Shown here one piece after another: positions 1 through 11,200 of a DNA stretch of 64,000 bases. Origin of the DNA: Saprospirales bacterium (GTDB lineage: Bacteria > Bacteroidota > Bacteroidia > Chitinophagales > Saprospiraceae). The notes under the pieces are model-generated. The model was not told the origin of the DNA, did not search any database, and was given only the letters and a program-made list of their open reading frames with translations. Each line of letters starts with the position of its first letter. Position 1 is the stretch's first letter. The translations under genes were made by a program, and so were the position numbers. The stretch lies in contig JADJBL010000006.1 in assembly GCA_016703765.1 (NCBI GenBank), positions 1-64,000 of the forward strand, given 5' to 3'.

Positions 1-3000
1 GCTGGGGCACGATCATGGTGAAAGACAAACTGCCCCCGGTTATCGAGTGCAACGATATCAATATTTCCTGCACGGAGACCAATATTCCGAACGAACCTGC
101 TCCCTGCACTTGCGGGGTGAATTCCGCAAGTGCTCACCGGGTTGGAACAACCCGCTCGGCGAAGCCGGCGCTCCAGTGCCTGATGTACAGGATTATACTT
201 TCAACCTGAACTACCTGCCTGCGGGCCACCCCCGTACTGGACGTGGACGTGCGCATCCGCCTGATCGACCACGACGCGTTGCCCAACATAGACATCTCGG
301 TGATCAGCCCCGACGGCCAGCTCACGGGTATTCGGCGTAACGGTTGTACCCTGCAAAACTGGCCGATCGACGTATGGTTTGACGACGAAGGGTCGGGAGG
401 CCTGACGGCTTGCGCTGCACTGAATGTGAACGGCGCACACCTGCAGTGCTTGCTATTGCCGGGCGTGCAAAACCCGAACGTGCTCAACGGCTTGACGGCG
501 ACAACGCCAGCGGTACCTGGACGGTACGCATCACGGACGCTAACAACGTGAACGACGGATTGGTAACGGATGTGGGTCTGAAAGTGACCACGCCCGAAGG
601 CGCCATGCAGGTCATTCCGACGGACAACTGCTCGGTTGAAACCCTGACGTTTACCGAATCGGTCAATCCGGCGACTGCAACGGACCCAGCGAGATCATTA
701 CCCGGGTATGGACCGCAACGGACCCGAGCGGAAATTCGTCCTCTTGCACCCAAACGATCACCCGCACCCGTCCGTCTCTCAGCGACGGAACTGCCTGCCG
801 ACTATGGCCGGCATCGATGAAGATATCCTGGATTGCAGCGGCAGCCCTGGGATACGAACGGCAACGGTTACCCGGATCCGGACGAGACCGGCTGGCCACT
901 ATCGGCGGCCTTCCCTTCCAGAATGGCGATGTGTGCAACTTACCTGGACTTATAACGACATTCTCATTCCGATCTGCGAAGGCTCCTTCAAGATCCGCCG
1001 CGATTGGTTGATCATCGACTGGTGCACCGGCGACGATCTGGAACACCAGCAATTCATCAAGGTGTTGGATCAAACCGGCCCGACGGTGGTCTGCCCGACC
1101 AGCCCGCTGACGATCAACGTTTACTCGGGTAGCTACAACCCGAACGGCGGCCCGCACCAGATTTGCAAGGGCAACGTGGTGATTCCGCCGCTGGTAGTTA
1201 CCGGTGATGACTGCTCGGGTGTAAACCCCGGCGGATATGTGACCGAACTGTGGACGTTTGGCGCAGGCACGCTGCTCCAGTCGATCCCCGGGCAACGGCG
1301 GAACGTTCCCGAACGTGGAACTCATCGCGGACAACCCGCCGAGCAACAACGCACAATACACGGTACGCCACGTATTTAAAGACATTTGCGGTAATATCAG
1401 CGAGTGCATCTACAACATTACCGTACTGGATAAAGTACCGCCGGTACCCATCTGCGACGAGATCACGGAGTTGGCGCTGACCAACAACGGCGGCTCGGGC
1501 GAAGGCTGCAGCTGGCTGACGGCTTCGGTTCTGGACGATGGTTCGTATGACAACTGCGGAGATGTGTACTTCTACGCAGCGAAGATGAACGCCTTCCTGA
1601 CTCCTCCGTACTTCTATCAGTACTACCCGCAGCTGGAATTCTGCTGCTCGGAAGTAGGCGACAACATGGTGATCGTGCTGGTGCTGGATTTCGATCCCGC
1701 TACGATCCCCGGCGCTCTGCTGCCCGACGGCTCGGTGTTCCTCTTCCCGGGCAACCCGATCTATGAAGGCTCGTTCAACACCTGTATGGTGACGGTACAA
1801 GTGACCGACAAGATTCCGCCTGTGACGCTGTTCTGCCCGCAAGGTCAGACGATCACCTGCGATACTTACCTGCAGAACTACGCTGCCGGAGTAGCCAATG
1901 GCGATTACAGTGTGCTGGATGGCTTCGGTTCGCCGACCTTCTACGACAACTGCGAATACGACCTGAACCACACGGTGACGGTGAACCTGAACAACTGTAC
2001 CGAGGGCACGATTACGCGCTCCTGGACGGCCAGCGATAGCAACGGTCAGGCGACTTGCACGCAGACCATCACGGTGACGCATGTATCGAACTGGGTGGTT
2101 GAATTCCCCGCAGATTTCACGGGCGAGTGCGTAGACGGCCAACTGCCGGATACGGGCGAACCGGAGATCTTCCACGATGAGTGCGAACTGATCGGGGTAT
2201 CGCATGAAGACCAACTCTTCACGGTCGTACCGGATGCTTGCTACAAGATCGTTCGGACCTGGACGGTGATCAACTGGTGTATCTATGACGATTTCGGATA
2301 CGATGCATACAGCGAAGCGGGTAAGGCCGAGTGCAACCTGAACGTGGACTGGGATGGCGACGGCGACAAAGACTGCCGCACCTTCCGCGACGGCTGGAAC
2401 TCTACGGGCAGCCCGGGCACACCGGACGGCTACATCGTATGGAAGCAGACGATCAAGGTGAACGACAACGAAGATCCCGACTTTACGATCCCGGCCATCG
2501 ACGGCTGTATCGTGGACACGGACTGCGACACGGACATCACGCTGCCCTACCCGGACATCACGGACGAATGCTCCCTGTCCTTTGACGTGGACATCACGGG
2601 CGACCTGGGAACATTCCTCAACATCACGGGCGACGTAACGGTGGCCGATGTGGAAGTTGGCGAATACGAAATAACCTATGCGGTGACGGACAACTGCGGC
2701 AACACGAGCTACCAGACGATCACGGTAGTGGTGGAAGACTGCAAACTGCCCACCCCGTACTGCGTGAACGGTCTGGTGATCGAGATCATGCAAACAGGTA
2801 TGATCGAGATATGGGCCGAAGACTTTGACGCCGGTTCCTTCGACAACTGCGGCCCTGTACAACTGAGCCTGTCTCCGGATGTGAACGACATCAGCGCGAT
2901 CTTCACCTGCGACGAATTGGGCCAAAACCCGATCCAACTGTGGGTAACGGATATCTACGGCAACCAGGATTACTGCGAGACCTTTGTGGTGGTGCAGGAC

Positions 3001-4233
3001 AACCTGTTTAGCTGTAACAGCGTGACTATTGCAGGCGCGATTGCTACGGAAGAAGAAGAAGGAGTGGAAGGAGTAGATGTACAAGTGAACGGCGGTCTGT
3101 TCTCCGAACTGACCGACCTGACGGGTAACTTCAGCTTCGATGCACTGGCAGCAGGCGGCGACTACACGGTCACCCCGATGCTGGATGTAGAGGCAAGCAA
3201 TGGAGTAACGACCTGGGATCTCGTGCTGATCAGCCGCCACATCCTGGGCATCCAGTTGCTGGACAGCCCGTACAAGATCATCGCAGCCGATGCGAACAAG
3301 ACCAACAATGTGACGACGCTTGACATGGTGGCCATCCGCAAGGTGATCCTCCAGATCGAGCCGGGCTTCCCGAACAATACCAGCTGGCGCTTTGTAGACA
3401 AGGATTACGTATTCCCCAACGCTGGCAACCCGTTTGTGGCCCAGTTCCCGGAAGTAATCAACTACAACAACCTGGCTTCGAACCAACTGCTCGCAGACTT
3501 CGTAGGGGTCAAAGTGGGTGATGTGAACGGCTCTGCCGCGGCCAACGCCACCGATGGCGCTCAGGATCGTACCTTCAACGGTTCGATGAACATGGACGTA
3601 CAGGATCGGGAACTCGTGGCAGGCAAGAGCTACACGGTAGCTTTCGCAGCCGATGCGATCGACCTGCTGGGCTACCAGTTCACGCTGAGCTACAACACCC
3701 AGGCCGTCGAGGTTGTGGAGGTGGTAGCAGGTGTGGCTACGGAAGAGCATTTCGGAATGCTGTTGGAAGAAGGCGTGATCACGACGAGCTGGAACGTATC
3801 TGAGGCCCGTGCCCTGGCACAAGGCGAGGTACTGTTCAGCCTGGTGATCAAGGCCACGGCAGATGTGACGCTGAGCGAAGTGTTCGGCGTAAGCTCTGCC
3901 TACACGGTAGCCGAGGCATACAATGCGAACAGCGAGTTGCTGGATGTGAAACTGACGTTCAACGGCATGGAGGCGAACAGCTTCGCCCTGTACCAGAACG
4001 TGCCCAACCCCTTCAAAGGGGCGACGGTGGTAGGCTTCACGCTTCCCGCATCGAGCACGGCCAAACTGACGGTGATGGATATCTCCGGTAAAGTATTGCA
4101 GGTAGTGGAAGGCGATTACAGCAAAGGCTACAACGAAGTACGCCTGAGCAACATCCCCGCCACCGGCGTGCTGTACTACCAGTTGGATACCCCGACCCAC
4201 AGTGCAACCCGCAAGATGGTGATACTGAACTAG
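1..4233 (+). pseudogene. Large T9SS-sorted surface protein, tandem copy 1 (5' truncated, multiple frameshifts)
   Basis: This is the 3' two thirds of a gene nearly identical to the complete copy at 5245-11421; window base 1 corresponds to base 7181, about residue 646 of that copy. The first ~1.3 kb differs from copy 2 by at least ten one- or two-base indels, many in homopolymers, so no frame stays open. From about base 1290 to the TAG at 4231-4233 the frame is clean. The clean part encodes repeated Ig/HYR-like modules with DNC and DEC signatures, a dockerin-like segment (VTTWDLVLISRHILG), a VGDVNGS motif, a cohesin-like segment and a C-terminal T9SS sorting domain (FALYQNVPNPFKG). Substitutions against copy 2 are few, for example SVLDDG versus SDLDDG and VQDRELV versus VQDQELV. 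It may be a decayed gene, or an intact one spoiled by poor sequence at a contig edge; the second is favoured because indels stop abruptly. Confidence 0.8.
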
Positions 4234-4298
4234 TGACTAGTGATTGGTGATTGGTGACTGGTGTAAACCAGTCACTATTCACTAGTCACCAGTCACCA
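4231..4298. repeat. GTGACTAGTGA-type inverted repeat at the gene end
   Basis: The TAG stop of the upstream gene is the first triplet of a long imperfect inverted repeat built from variants of GTGACTAGTGA and GGTGACTGGT, with the complementary arm CAGTCACTATTCACTAGTC and so on. The same element follows the second copy at 11419 and lies between convergent genes at 52523. Each arm contains TAG and TGA in several frames. Confidence 0.8.
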
Positions 4299-4329
4299 GA
4301 ATAAAGACTTAAATCGGTTTTTGGGATAT

Positions 4330-4364
4330 GCCCCTCTCTGCTTCGGCAGGGAGGGGCTTTTTTA
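4330..4364 (+). terminator. Rho-independent terminator
   Basis: GCCCCTC pairs with GAGGGGC around an inner CTGC-TTCG-GCAG hairpin, followed by a run of six or more T. It lies 97 bp after the stop of the copy 1 gene and has a counterpart at 11519. Confidence 0.9.
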
Positions 4365-4507
4365 TTTAAAAAATACCTTGCTGTGGGGATTAGATTTGAA
4401 AAACTTTAAACGATATTTGTAGAGTCTTAGAGGACCCTCAAAAGGTCCAGGTTTCCGTTTTCCCAATTACCGATAAAAAAATCGAACCACTTCCTTCCAT
4501 TGCCGGA

Positions 4508-4532
4508 AGCAAAAGGGGTTTGCTCTTTTTTA
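4508..4532 (+). terminator. Terminator-like hairpin
   Basis: AGCAAA and TTTGCT form a six-base stem around AGGGG and are followed by CTTTTTTA. No gene lies immediately upstream, so it may end a short leader transcript or back up the terminator at 4330. Confidence 0.55.
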
Positions 4533-4617
4533 TTGAATATTAGAACTCACCCGCTGCTACTGCGGGGTTTAGCGCGTAAACAGTGTCGAAAAGACCTGTT
4601 ACTAACAAATTAAACTC

Positions 4618-4698
4618 ATGAAGAATTTCTACCAGGCTTTCGGGCTGGGTAAGATGGTCCTTATTGGAAAGGCATCCGTTGGCTGTATAGTCGACTGA
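4618..4698 (+). other. Possible leader peptide or gene remnant (26 codons)
   Basis: An ATG in the context TTAAACTCATGAAG, similar to the context of the large gene start at 5245, opens a 26-codon frame beginning MKNFYQAFGLGKMVLIGK. Its last codons overlap the ascending arm and loop of a terminator-like hairpin (4668-4712). A short peptide overlapping a terminator upstream of an operon fits an attenuation leader, but a chance frame or the remnant of a signal peptide is equally possible. No homologue is recognised. Confidence 0.25.
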
Positions 4699-4712
4699 TG
4701 CCTTTTGGTTTT
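4668..4712 (+). terminator. Terminator-like hairpin over the end of the minigene
   Basis: AAAGGCATC at 4668-4676 pairs with GATGCCTTT at 4697-4705 across a 20-base loop and is followed by TGGTTTTTAA. It sits 70 bp before the gene at 4781 and could attenuate it. Confidence 0.5.
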
Positions 4713-4780
4713 TAATAAATAATCTCGAACGGTTACTAACATTTTTGATTTACTAATTCATTCATCAAACTCTCGATCTC

Positions 4781-5215
4781 ATGAGAAAAGTAAAATTTAA
4801 AATGATGGGGATTGCTCTGGCAACGACCATCGCCCTGATGTTCCTGGGGATAGGAAGTGGACAGGCTCAGAGCGCCATTTCAAGCGCGTTTACCCCTCCG
4901 GGCTCTCCGAGTAGCCCCTCCTGGACCGGGGTTATCTTTGTTTCCTCCAGTGAAGCAATGGACATTTTAGAGGATCATTGCGCAGTCCTGAAAGACTTTT
5001 TGATTACGCTAACCCCCGGTACGCAGGCGTACCATACGGCGGAAACCAACCAGTTTTTTTACGAAGGAATCCGCACCGGAATCCATTCGGGGAAAAACGT
5101 AGAAGAGTCGATCCTAGGGGCAATGGTCTTATTTAGCCAGCCGGAATTTGTGGATACTCCGCAATTTCAACAGATCGACCTGTACGAAGAGTCAACTGAC
5201 CTGTTGTCGAATTAA
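4781..5215 (+). CDS. Small exported protein of unknown function
   Basis: This 144-residue protein begins with a basic start (MRKVKFKMM), a hydrophobic core and the cleavage-like end GQAQS, so residues 1 to about 30 look like a Sec signal peptide. The mature part is acidic and has a single cysteine (DHCAVLKDF, near residue 68). No T9SS sorting domain, lipobox or known motif is visible. It lies 29 bp upstream of the 2058-residue secreted protein in the same direction and may be cotranscribed. Its position between the two tandem copies suggests that it belongs to the duplicated unit or is a small accessory of the large protein, but that is inference. I do not recognise the family. Confidence 0.75.
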   Translation: MRKVKFKMMGIALATTIALMFLGIGSGQAQSAISSAFTPPGSPSSPSWTGVIFVSSSEAMDILEDHCAVLKDFLITLTPGTQAYHTAETNQFFYEGIRTGIHSGKNVEESILGAMVLFSQPEFVDTPQFQQIDLYEESTDLLSN

Positions 5216-5244
5216 AAATCTTATTAGCTTAAAACAAGTTACTC

Positions 5245-8200
5245 ATGAAAAATAAAATTTCTACAAACAAGCCTTTTTCCCTGCTGACGAAGTGGGTGAT
5301 GGCATTGGCTTTGCCCTTCCTGGTCTTCCAGGCTGGCCAGGCGCAAACCAACTATGTAAAGACCGATTGCAACGATGCCTATGTGCAGGCATTCGGTCTG
5401 CCGGGCACCACATTCCTGGGCAACGGGGATGATGTGATCTTTAACCTGAACGTTCCCTTTGCATTTTTCCTGTACGGACAACCCGTTGCCGCTTTTCAGG
5501 TGGGAACCAATGGATTTATGGTCGCTGCGGGTGGTACGAACCGCGGCCTGGGCAACGCAACCCTGCCCACTGCTATAGCAGGAGCTTGTTTGGCCCCGTT
5601 TTGGGATGACCTCGATGCGGGTCCCACGATTCCGAACACCGGTATTTATTACCGGACGGATGGCGTCGCTCCCAACCGCGTATTCACGATTGAGTGGTAC
5701 CAGGTCGGTCACTTCGGCGATGTCGCCGGTCAGTTTGTGACTTTCCAGGTAAAACTTCTCGAGGGAAGCAATATCATTCGGTTTGTATACCAGGATGTAT
5801 TCTTCGGTGGAACGCAGACTGCTTTCGACCGGGGTTTGAGCGCTACGGTCGGTATCGAAGGACCGCTGCCTGCGCCGCGTCCGTTCAACCTGCACAGTTT
5901 CAACCAGGCGGTATTGAACAACGGCCAGTGCATCCAGTTTGCCCCTCCGCCTCCCTGTAGCCTGGTTTGCCCCGCCAACATCTCGGTGAACAACGACGCG
6001 GGTCAATGCGGAGCATTCGTGAACTTTGCCGTTACCTTCGGCACGGATTGCGGCGTGGTGAACATTTCGCACCAGCCGGGCTTTTACGCTCCCGGTGTAA
6101 CCACCGTTACGGCTAACTCGCCTTCTACCTTTACTTCCTGCTCGTTTACCATCACGGTGACCGATACGGAACCTCCGACCTTCGATCCATGCCCTGCCGA
6201 CTTTTTCATCAACCTGGATCCGGGGCTTTGCGAGACGGTTCTGAACTACAATTTAAATGCCACGGACAACTGCCCGACGATTCAAAGCTCGTTTACGCAG
6301 AGTCTGAACAATACCCTCATCAATAACTCCCTGGCATGCGCAGCCGCTCCCGCGAGCTATATTCGCCGCTTTAACCTGCCTGCCATCGGGATCAACCAGG
6401 ACGTCACCCTCCCTCAGATCCGTTTTGGTATTTGGGCGGGCGCTTTTAATGCCAACGTCCGGATATTCCGAATGATCGATCCGAACGGACCCTTTGTATA
6501 TGCGAACTTCCAATTGTTGCAGGCATCCGTTCATGCGGTTCCTGCTGGCGCGAACTTTATGTTTACCTGCGATATCCCCGATGTGGTCGTTCCCGCAGGA
6601 TCTACCCTTGTGATAGACGTTCGTCCGAACCTTCCCAGCTTCCGCCTTGGATTGAACTCCTCGGGCGAAACAGCGCCGACCTACTTCTCCTCGGACATTT
6701 GTACCCTGGCAGGTATGTCGACCGTCAACCCGATATCTTTCGCAGCGGGCGGATTCGGAACCCTGCACTGGCCGCTGCAAGTATTCTACCTGGCCGAATC
6801 GGTAACCCTGATGCAGATCGACAACTCCGGCTATACCTCTGGCGATGCTTTCCCGATCGGGACGACCATCCAGGAGTGGAAAGCCACGGATGGCGGTGGC
6901 AACATGAGTTTCTGCGAATTCAGCGTTACGGTGCTGGAATACCCCAACCCGACCCAGACCCTGGCCTGCAACGACAACGTGCAGATCTCTGTGGATGAGG
7001 ACGGCTGCTCCGAGGTGGGCGCAGACGCTATCCTGGAAGGCGGCCCTTACGGCTGCTATGACGATTATATCGTAGAAGTGCTCAACCAGTTTGGTTTCCC
7101 CATCGGCAACACGGTGTGCTGCGATATGGTAGGCCAGGTCAGGACGGTTCGGGTAACGGATCCGGACACCGGCAACAAATGCTGGGGTTCGATCATGATC
7201 AAGGACAAACTGCCCCCGGTTATCGAGTGCAACGATATCAATATTTCCTGCACGGAGACCAATATTCCGAACGAACCTGCTCCCGAACTTGCGGGCGGTG
7301 AATTCCTGCAAGTGCTCACCGGGTTGAACAACCCGCTCGGCGAAGCCGGCGCTCCGGTGCCTGATGTACAGGATTATACTTTCAACCTGAACTACCTGCC
7401 TGCGGGCCACCCCGTACTGGACGTGGACGTGCGCATCCGTCTGATCGACCACGATGCGTTGCCCAACATAGACATCTCGGTGATCAGCCCCGACGGCCAG
7501 CTCATCCGGGTATTCGGCGTAACGGGTTGTACCCTGCAAAACTGGCCGATCGACGTATGGTTTGACGACGAAGGGTCGGGAGGCTTGACGGCTTGCGCTG
7601 CACTGAATGTGAACGGCGCACACCTGCAGTGCCTGTTATTGCCGGGCGTGCAAAACCCGAACGTACTCAACGGCTTCGACGGCGACAACGCCAGCGGTAC
7701 CTGGACGGTACGCATCACGGACGCTAACAACGTGAACGACGGATTGGTAACGGATGTGGGTCTGAAAGTGACCACGCCCGAAGGCGCCATGCAGGTCATT
7801 CCGACGGACAACTGCTCGGTTGAAACCCTGACGTTTACCGAATCGGTCAATCCGGGCGACTGCAACGGACCCAGCGAGATCATTACCCGGGTATGGACCG
7901 CAACGGACCCGAGCGGAAATTCGTCCTCTTGCACCCAAACGATCACCCGCACCCGTCCGTCTCTCAGCGACGTAGAACTGCCTGCCGACTATGACGGCAT
8001 CGATGAAGATATCCTGGATTGCAGCGGCAGCCCCTGGGATACGAACGGCAACGGTTACCCGGATCCGGACGAGACCGGCTGGCCCACTATCGGCGGCCTT
8101 CCCTTCCAGAATGGCGATGTGTGCAACTTTACCTGGACTTATAACGACATTCTCATTCCGATCTGCGAAGGCTCCTTCAAGATCCGCCGCGATTGGTTGA

Positions 8201-11200
8201 TCATCGACTGGTGCACCGGCGACGATCTGGAACACCAGCAATTCATCAAGGTGTTGGATCAAACCGGCCCGACGGTGGTCTGCCCGACCAGCCCGCTGAC
8301 GATCAACGTTTACTCGGGTAGCTACAACCCGAACGGCGGCCCGCACCAGATTTGCAAGGGCAACGTGGTGATTCCGCCGCTGGTAGTTACCGGCGATGAC
8401 TGCTCGGGTGTAAACCCCGGCGGATATGTGACCGAACTGTGGACGTTTGGCGCAGGCACGCTGCTCCAGTCGATCCCGGGCAACGGCGGAACGTTCCCGA
8501 ACGTGGAACTCATCGCGGACAACCCGCCGAGCAACAACGCACAATACACGGTACGCCACGTATTTAAAGACATTTGTGGTAATATCAGCGAGTGCATCTA
8601 CAACATTACCGTGCTGGATAAAGTACCGCCGGTACCCATCTGCGACGAGATCACGGAGTTGGCACTGACCAACAACGGCGGCTCTGGCGAAGGCTGCAGC
8701 TGGCTGACGGCTTCCGATCTGGATGATGGTTCGTATGACAACTGCGGAGATGTGTACTTCTACGCAGCGAAAATGAACGCCTTCCTGACTCCTCCGTACT
8801 TCTACCAGTACTACCCGCAGCTGGAATTCTGCTGCTCGGAAGTAGGCGACAACATGGTGATCGTGCTGGTGCTGGATTTCGATCCCGCTACGATCCCCGG
8901 CGCTCTGCTGCCCGACGGCTCGGTGTTCCTCTTCCCGGGCAACCCGATCTATGAAGGCTCGTTCAACACCTGCATGGTGACGGTACAAGTGACCGACAAG
9001 ATTCCGCCTGTGACGCTGTTCTGCCCGCAAGGTCAGACGATCACCTGCGATACCTACCTGCAGAACTACGCAGCGGGCGTTGCAGCCGGTAACTACAGTG
9101 TGCTGGATGGCTTCGGTTCGCCGACCTTCTACGACAACTGCGAATACGACCTGAACCACACGGTGACGGTGAACCTGAACAACTGTACCGAGGGCACGAT
9201 TACGCGCTCCTGGACGGCCAGCGATAGCAACGGTCAGGCGACTTGCACGCAGACCATCACGGTGACGCATGTATCGAACTGGGTGGTTGAATTCCCCGCA
9301 GATTTCACGGGCGAGTGCGTAGACGGCCAACTGCCGGATACGGGCGAACCGGAGATCTTCCACGATGAGTGCGAACTGATCGGCGTATCGCATGAAGACC
9401 AACTCTTCACGGTCGTACCGGATGCTTGCTACAAGATCGTTCGGACCTGGACGGTGATCAACTGGTGTATCTACGACGATTTCGGGTACGATGCATACAG
9501 CGAAGCCGGTAAGGCCGAGTGCAACCTGAACGTGGACTGGGATGGCGACGGCGACAAAGACTGCCGCACCTTCCGCGACGGCTGGAACTCTACGGGTAGC
9601 CCGGGCACACCGGACGGCTACATCGTATGGAAGCAGACGATCAAGGTGAACGACAACGAAGATCCCGACTTTACGATCCCGGCCATCGACGGCTGTATCG
9701 TGGACACGGACTGCGACACGGACATCACGCTGCCTTACCCGATCATCACGGACGAATGCTCCCTGTCCTTTGACGTGGACATCACGGGCGACCTGGGTAA
9801 CTTCCTCAACATCACGGGCGACGTAACGGTGGCCGATGTGGAAGTTGGCGAATACGAAATAACCTATGCGGTGACGGACAACTGCGGCAACACGAGCTAC
9901 CAGACGATCACGGTAGTGGTGGAAGACTGCAAACTGCCCACCCCGTACTGCGTGAACGGTCTGGTGATCGAGATCATGCAAACGGGTATGATCGAGATAT
10001 GGGCCGAAGACTTTGACGCCGGTTCCTTCGACAACTGCGGCCCTGTACAACTGAGCCTGTCTCCGGATGTGACCGACATCAACGCGATCTTCACCTGCGA
10101 CGAATTGGGCCAAAACCCGATCCAACTGTGGGTAACGGATATCTACGGCAACCAGGATTACTGCGAGACCTTTGTGGTGGTGCAGGACAACCTGTTTAGC
10201 TGTAACAGCGTGACTATTGCAGGCGCGATTGCTACGGAAGAAGAAGAAGGAGTGGAAGGAGTAGATGTACAAGTGAACGGCGGTCTGTTCTCCGAACTGA
10301 CCGACCTGACGGGTAACTTCAGCTTCGATGCACTGGCAGCCGGCGGCGACTACACGGTCACCCCGATGCTGGATGTAGAGGCAAGCAATGGAGTAACGAC
10401 CTGGGACCTTGTCCTGATCAGCCGCCACATCCTGGGCATCCAGTTGCTGGACAGCCCGTACAAGATCATCGCAGCCGATGCGAACAAGACCAACAACGTG
10501 ACGACGCTTGACATGGTGGCCATCCGCAAGGTGATCCTCCAGATCGAGCCGGGCTTCCCGAACAATACCAGCTGGCGTTTTGTAGACAAGGATTATGCAT
10601 TCCCGAACCCCGCCAACCCGTTTGTGGCCCAGTTCCCGGAAGTAATCAACTACAACAACCTGGCATCGAACCAGTTGTTTGCAGACTTCGTAGCGCTGAA
10701 AGTGGGTGATGTGAACGGCTCTGCCGCGACCAACGCCACCGATGGCGCCCAGGATCGTACCTTCAACGGTTCGATGAACATGGACGTACAGGATCAGGAA
10801 CTCGTGGCAGGCAAGAGCTACACGGTTGCTTTCGCAGCCGATGCGATCGACCTGCTGGGCTACCAGTTCACGCTGAGCTACAACACCCAGGCCGTCGAGG
10901 TTGTGGAGGTGGTAGCAGGTGTGGCTACGGAAGAGCACTTCGGAATGCTGCTGGAAGAAGGCGTGATCACGACGAGCTGGAACGTATCTGAGGCCCGTGC
11001 CCTGGCACAAGGCGAAGTACTGTTCAGCCTGGTGATCAAGGCCACGGCAGATGTGACGCTGAGCGAAGTGTTCGGCGTAAGCTCTGCCTACACGGTAGCC
11101 GAGGCATACAATGCGAACAGCGAACTGCTGGATGTGAAACTGACGTTCAACGGCATGGAGGCGAACAGCTTCGCCCTGTACCAGAACGTGCCCAACCCCT

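Larger units (their letters stand above)
1..4365 (+). repeat. Tandem duplication, left copy
   Basis: Bases 1-4365 match 7181-11551 almost base for base outside the indel-rich first 1.3 kb. The identity runs through the coding region, the stop codon, an inverted repeat and the rho-independent terminator, and ends just after the terminator T-run. The left boundary is outside the window. Confidence 0.9.
4366..4780. other. Non-coding stretch between copy 1 and the 144-aa gene
   Basis: No convincing protein gene is seen. It holds a second terminator-like hairpin at 4508-4532, a CCCGC/GCGGG hairpin near 4550-4567, a 26-codon open frame at 4618-4698, and a hairpin with a T-run overlapping the end of that frame at 4668-4712. 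The sequence is more AT-rich than the flanking genes and probably contains the promoter and a long leader for the gene at 4781. Confidence 0.5.
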
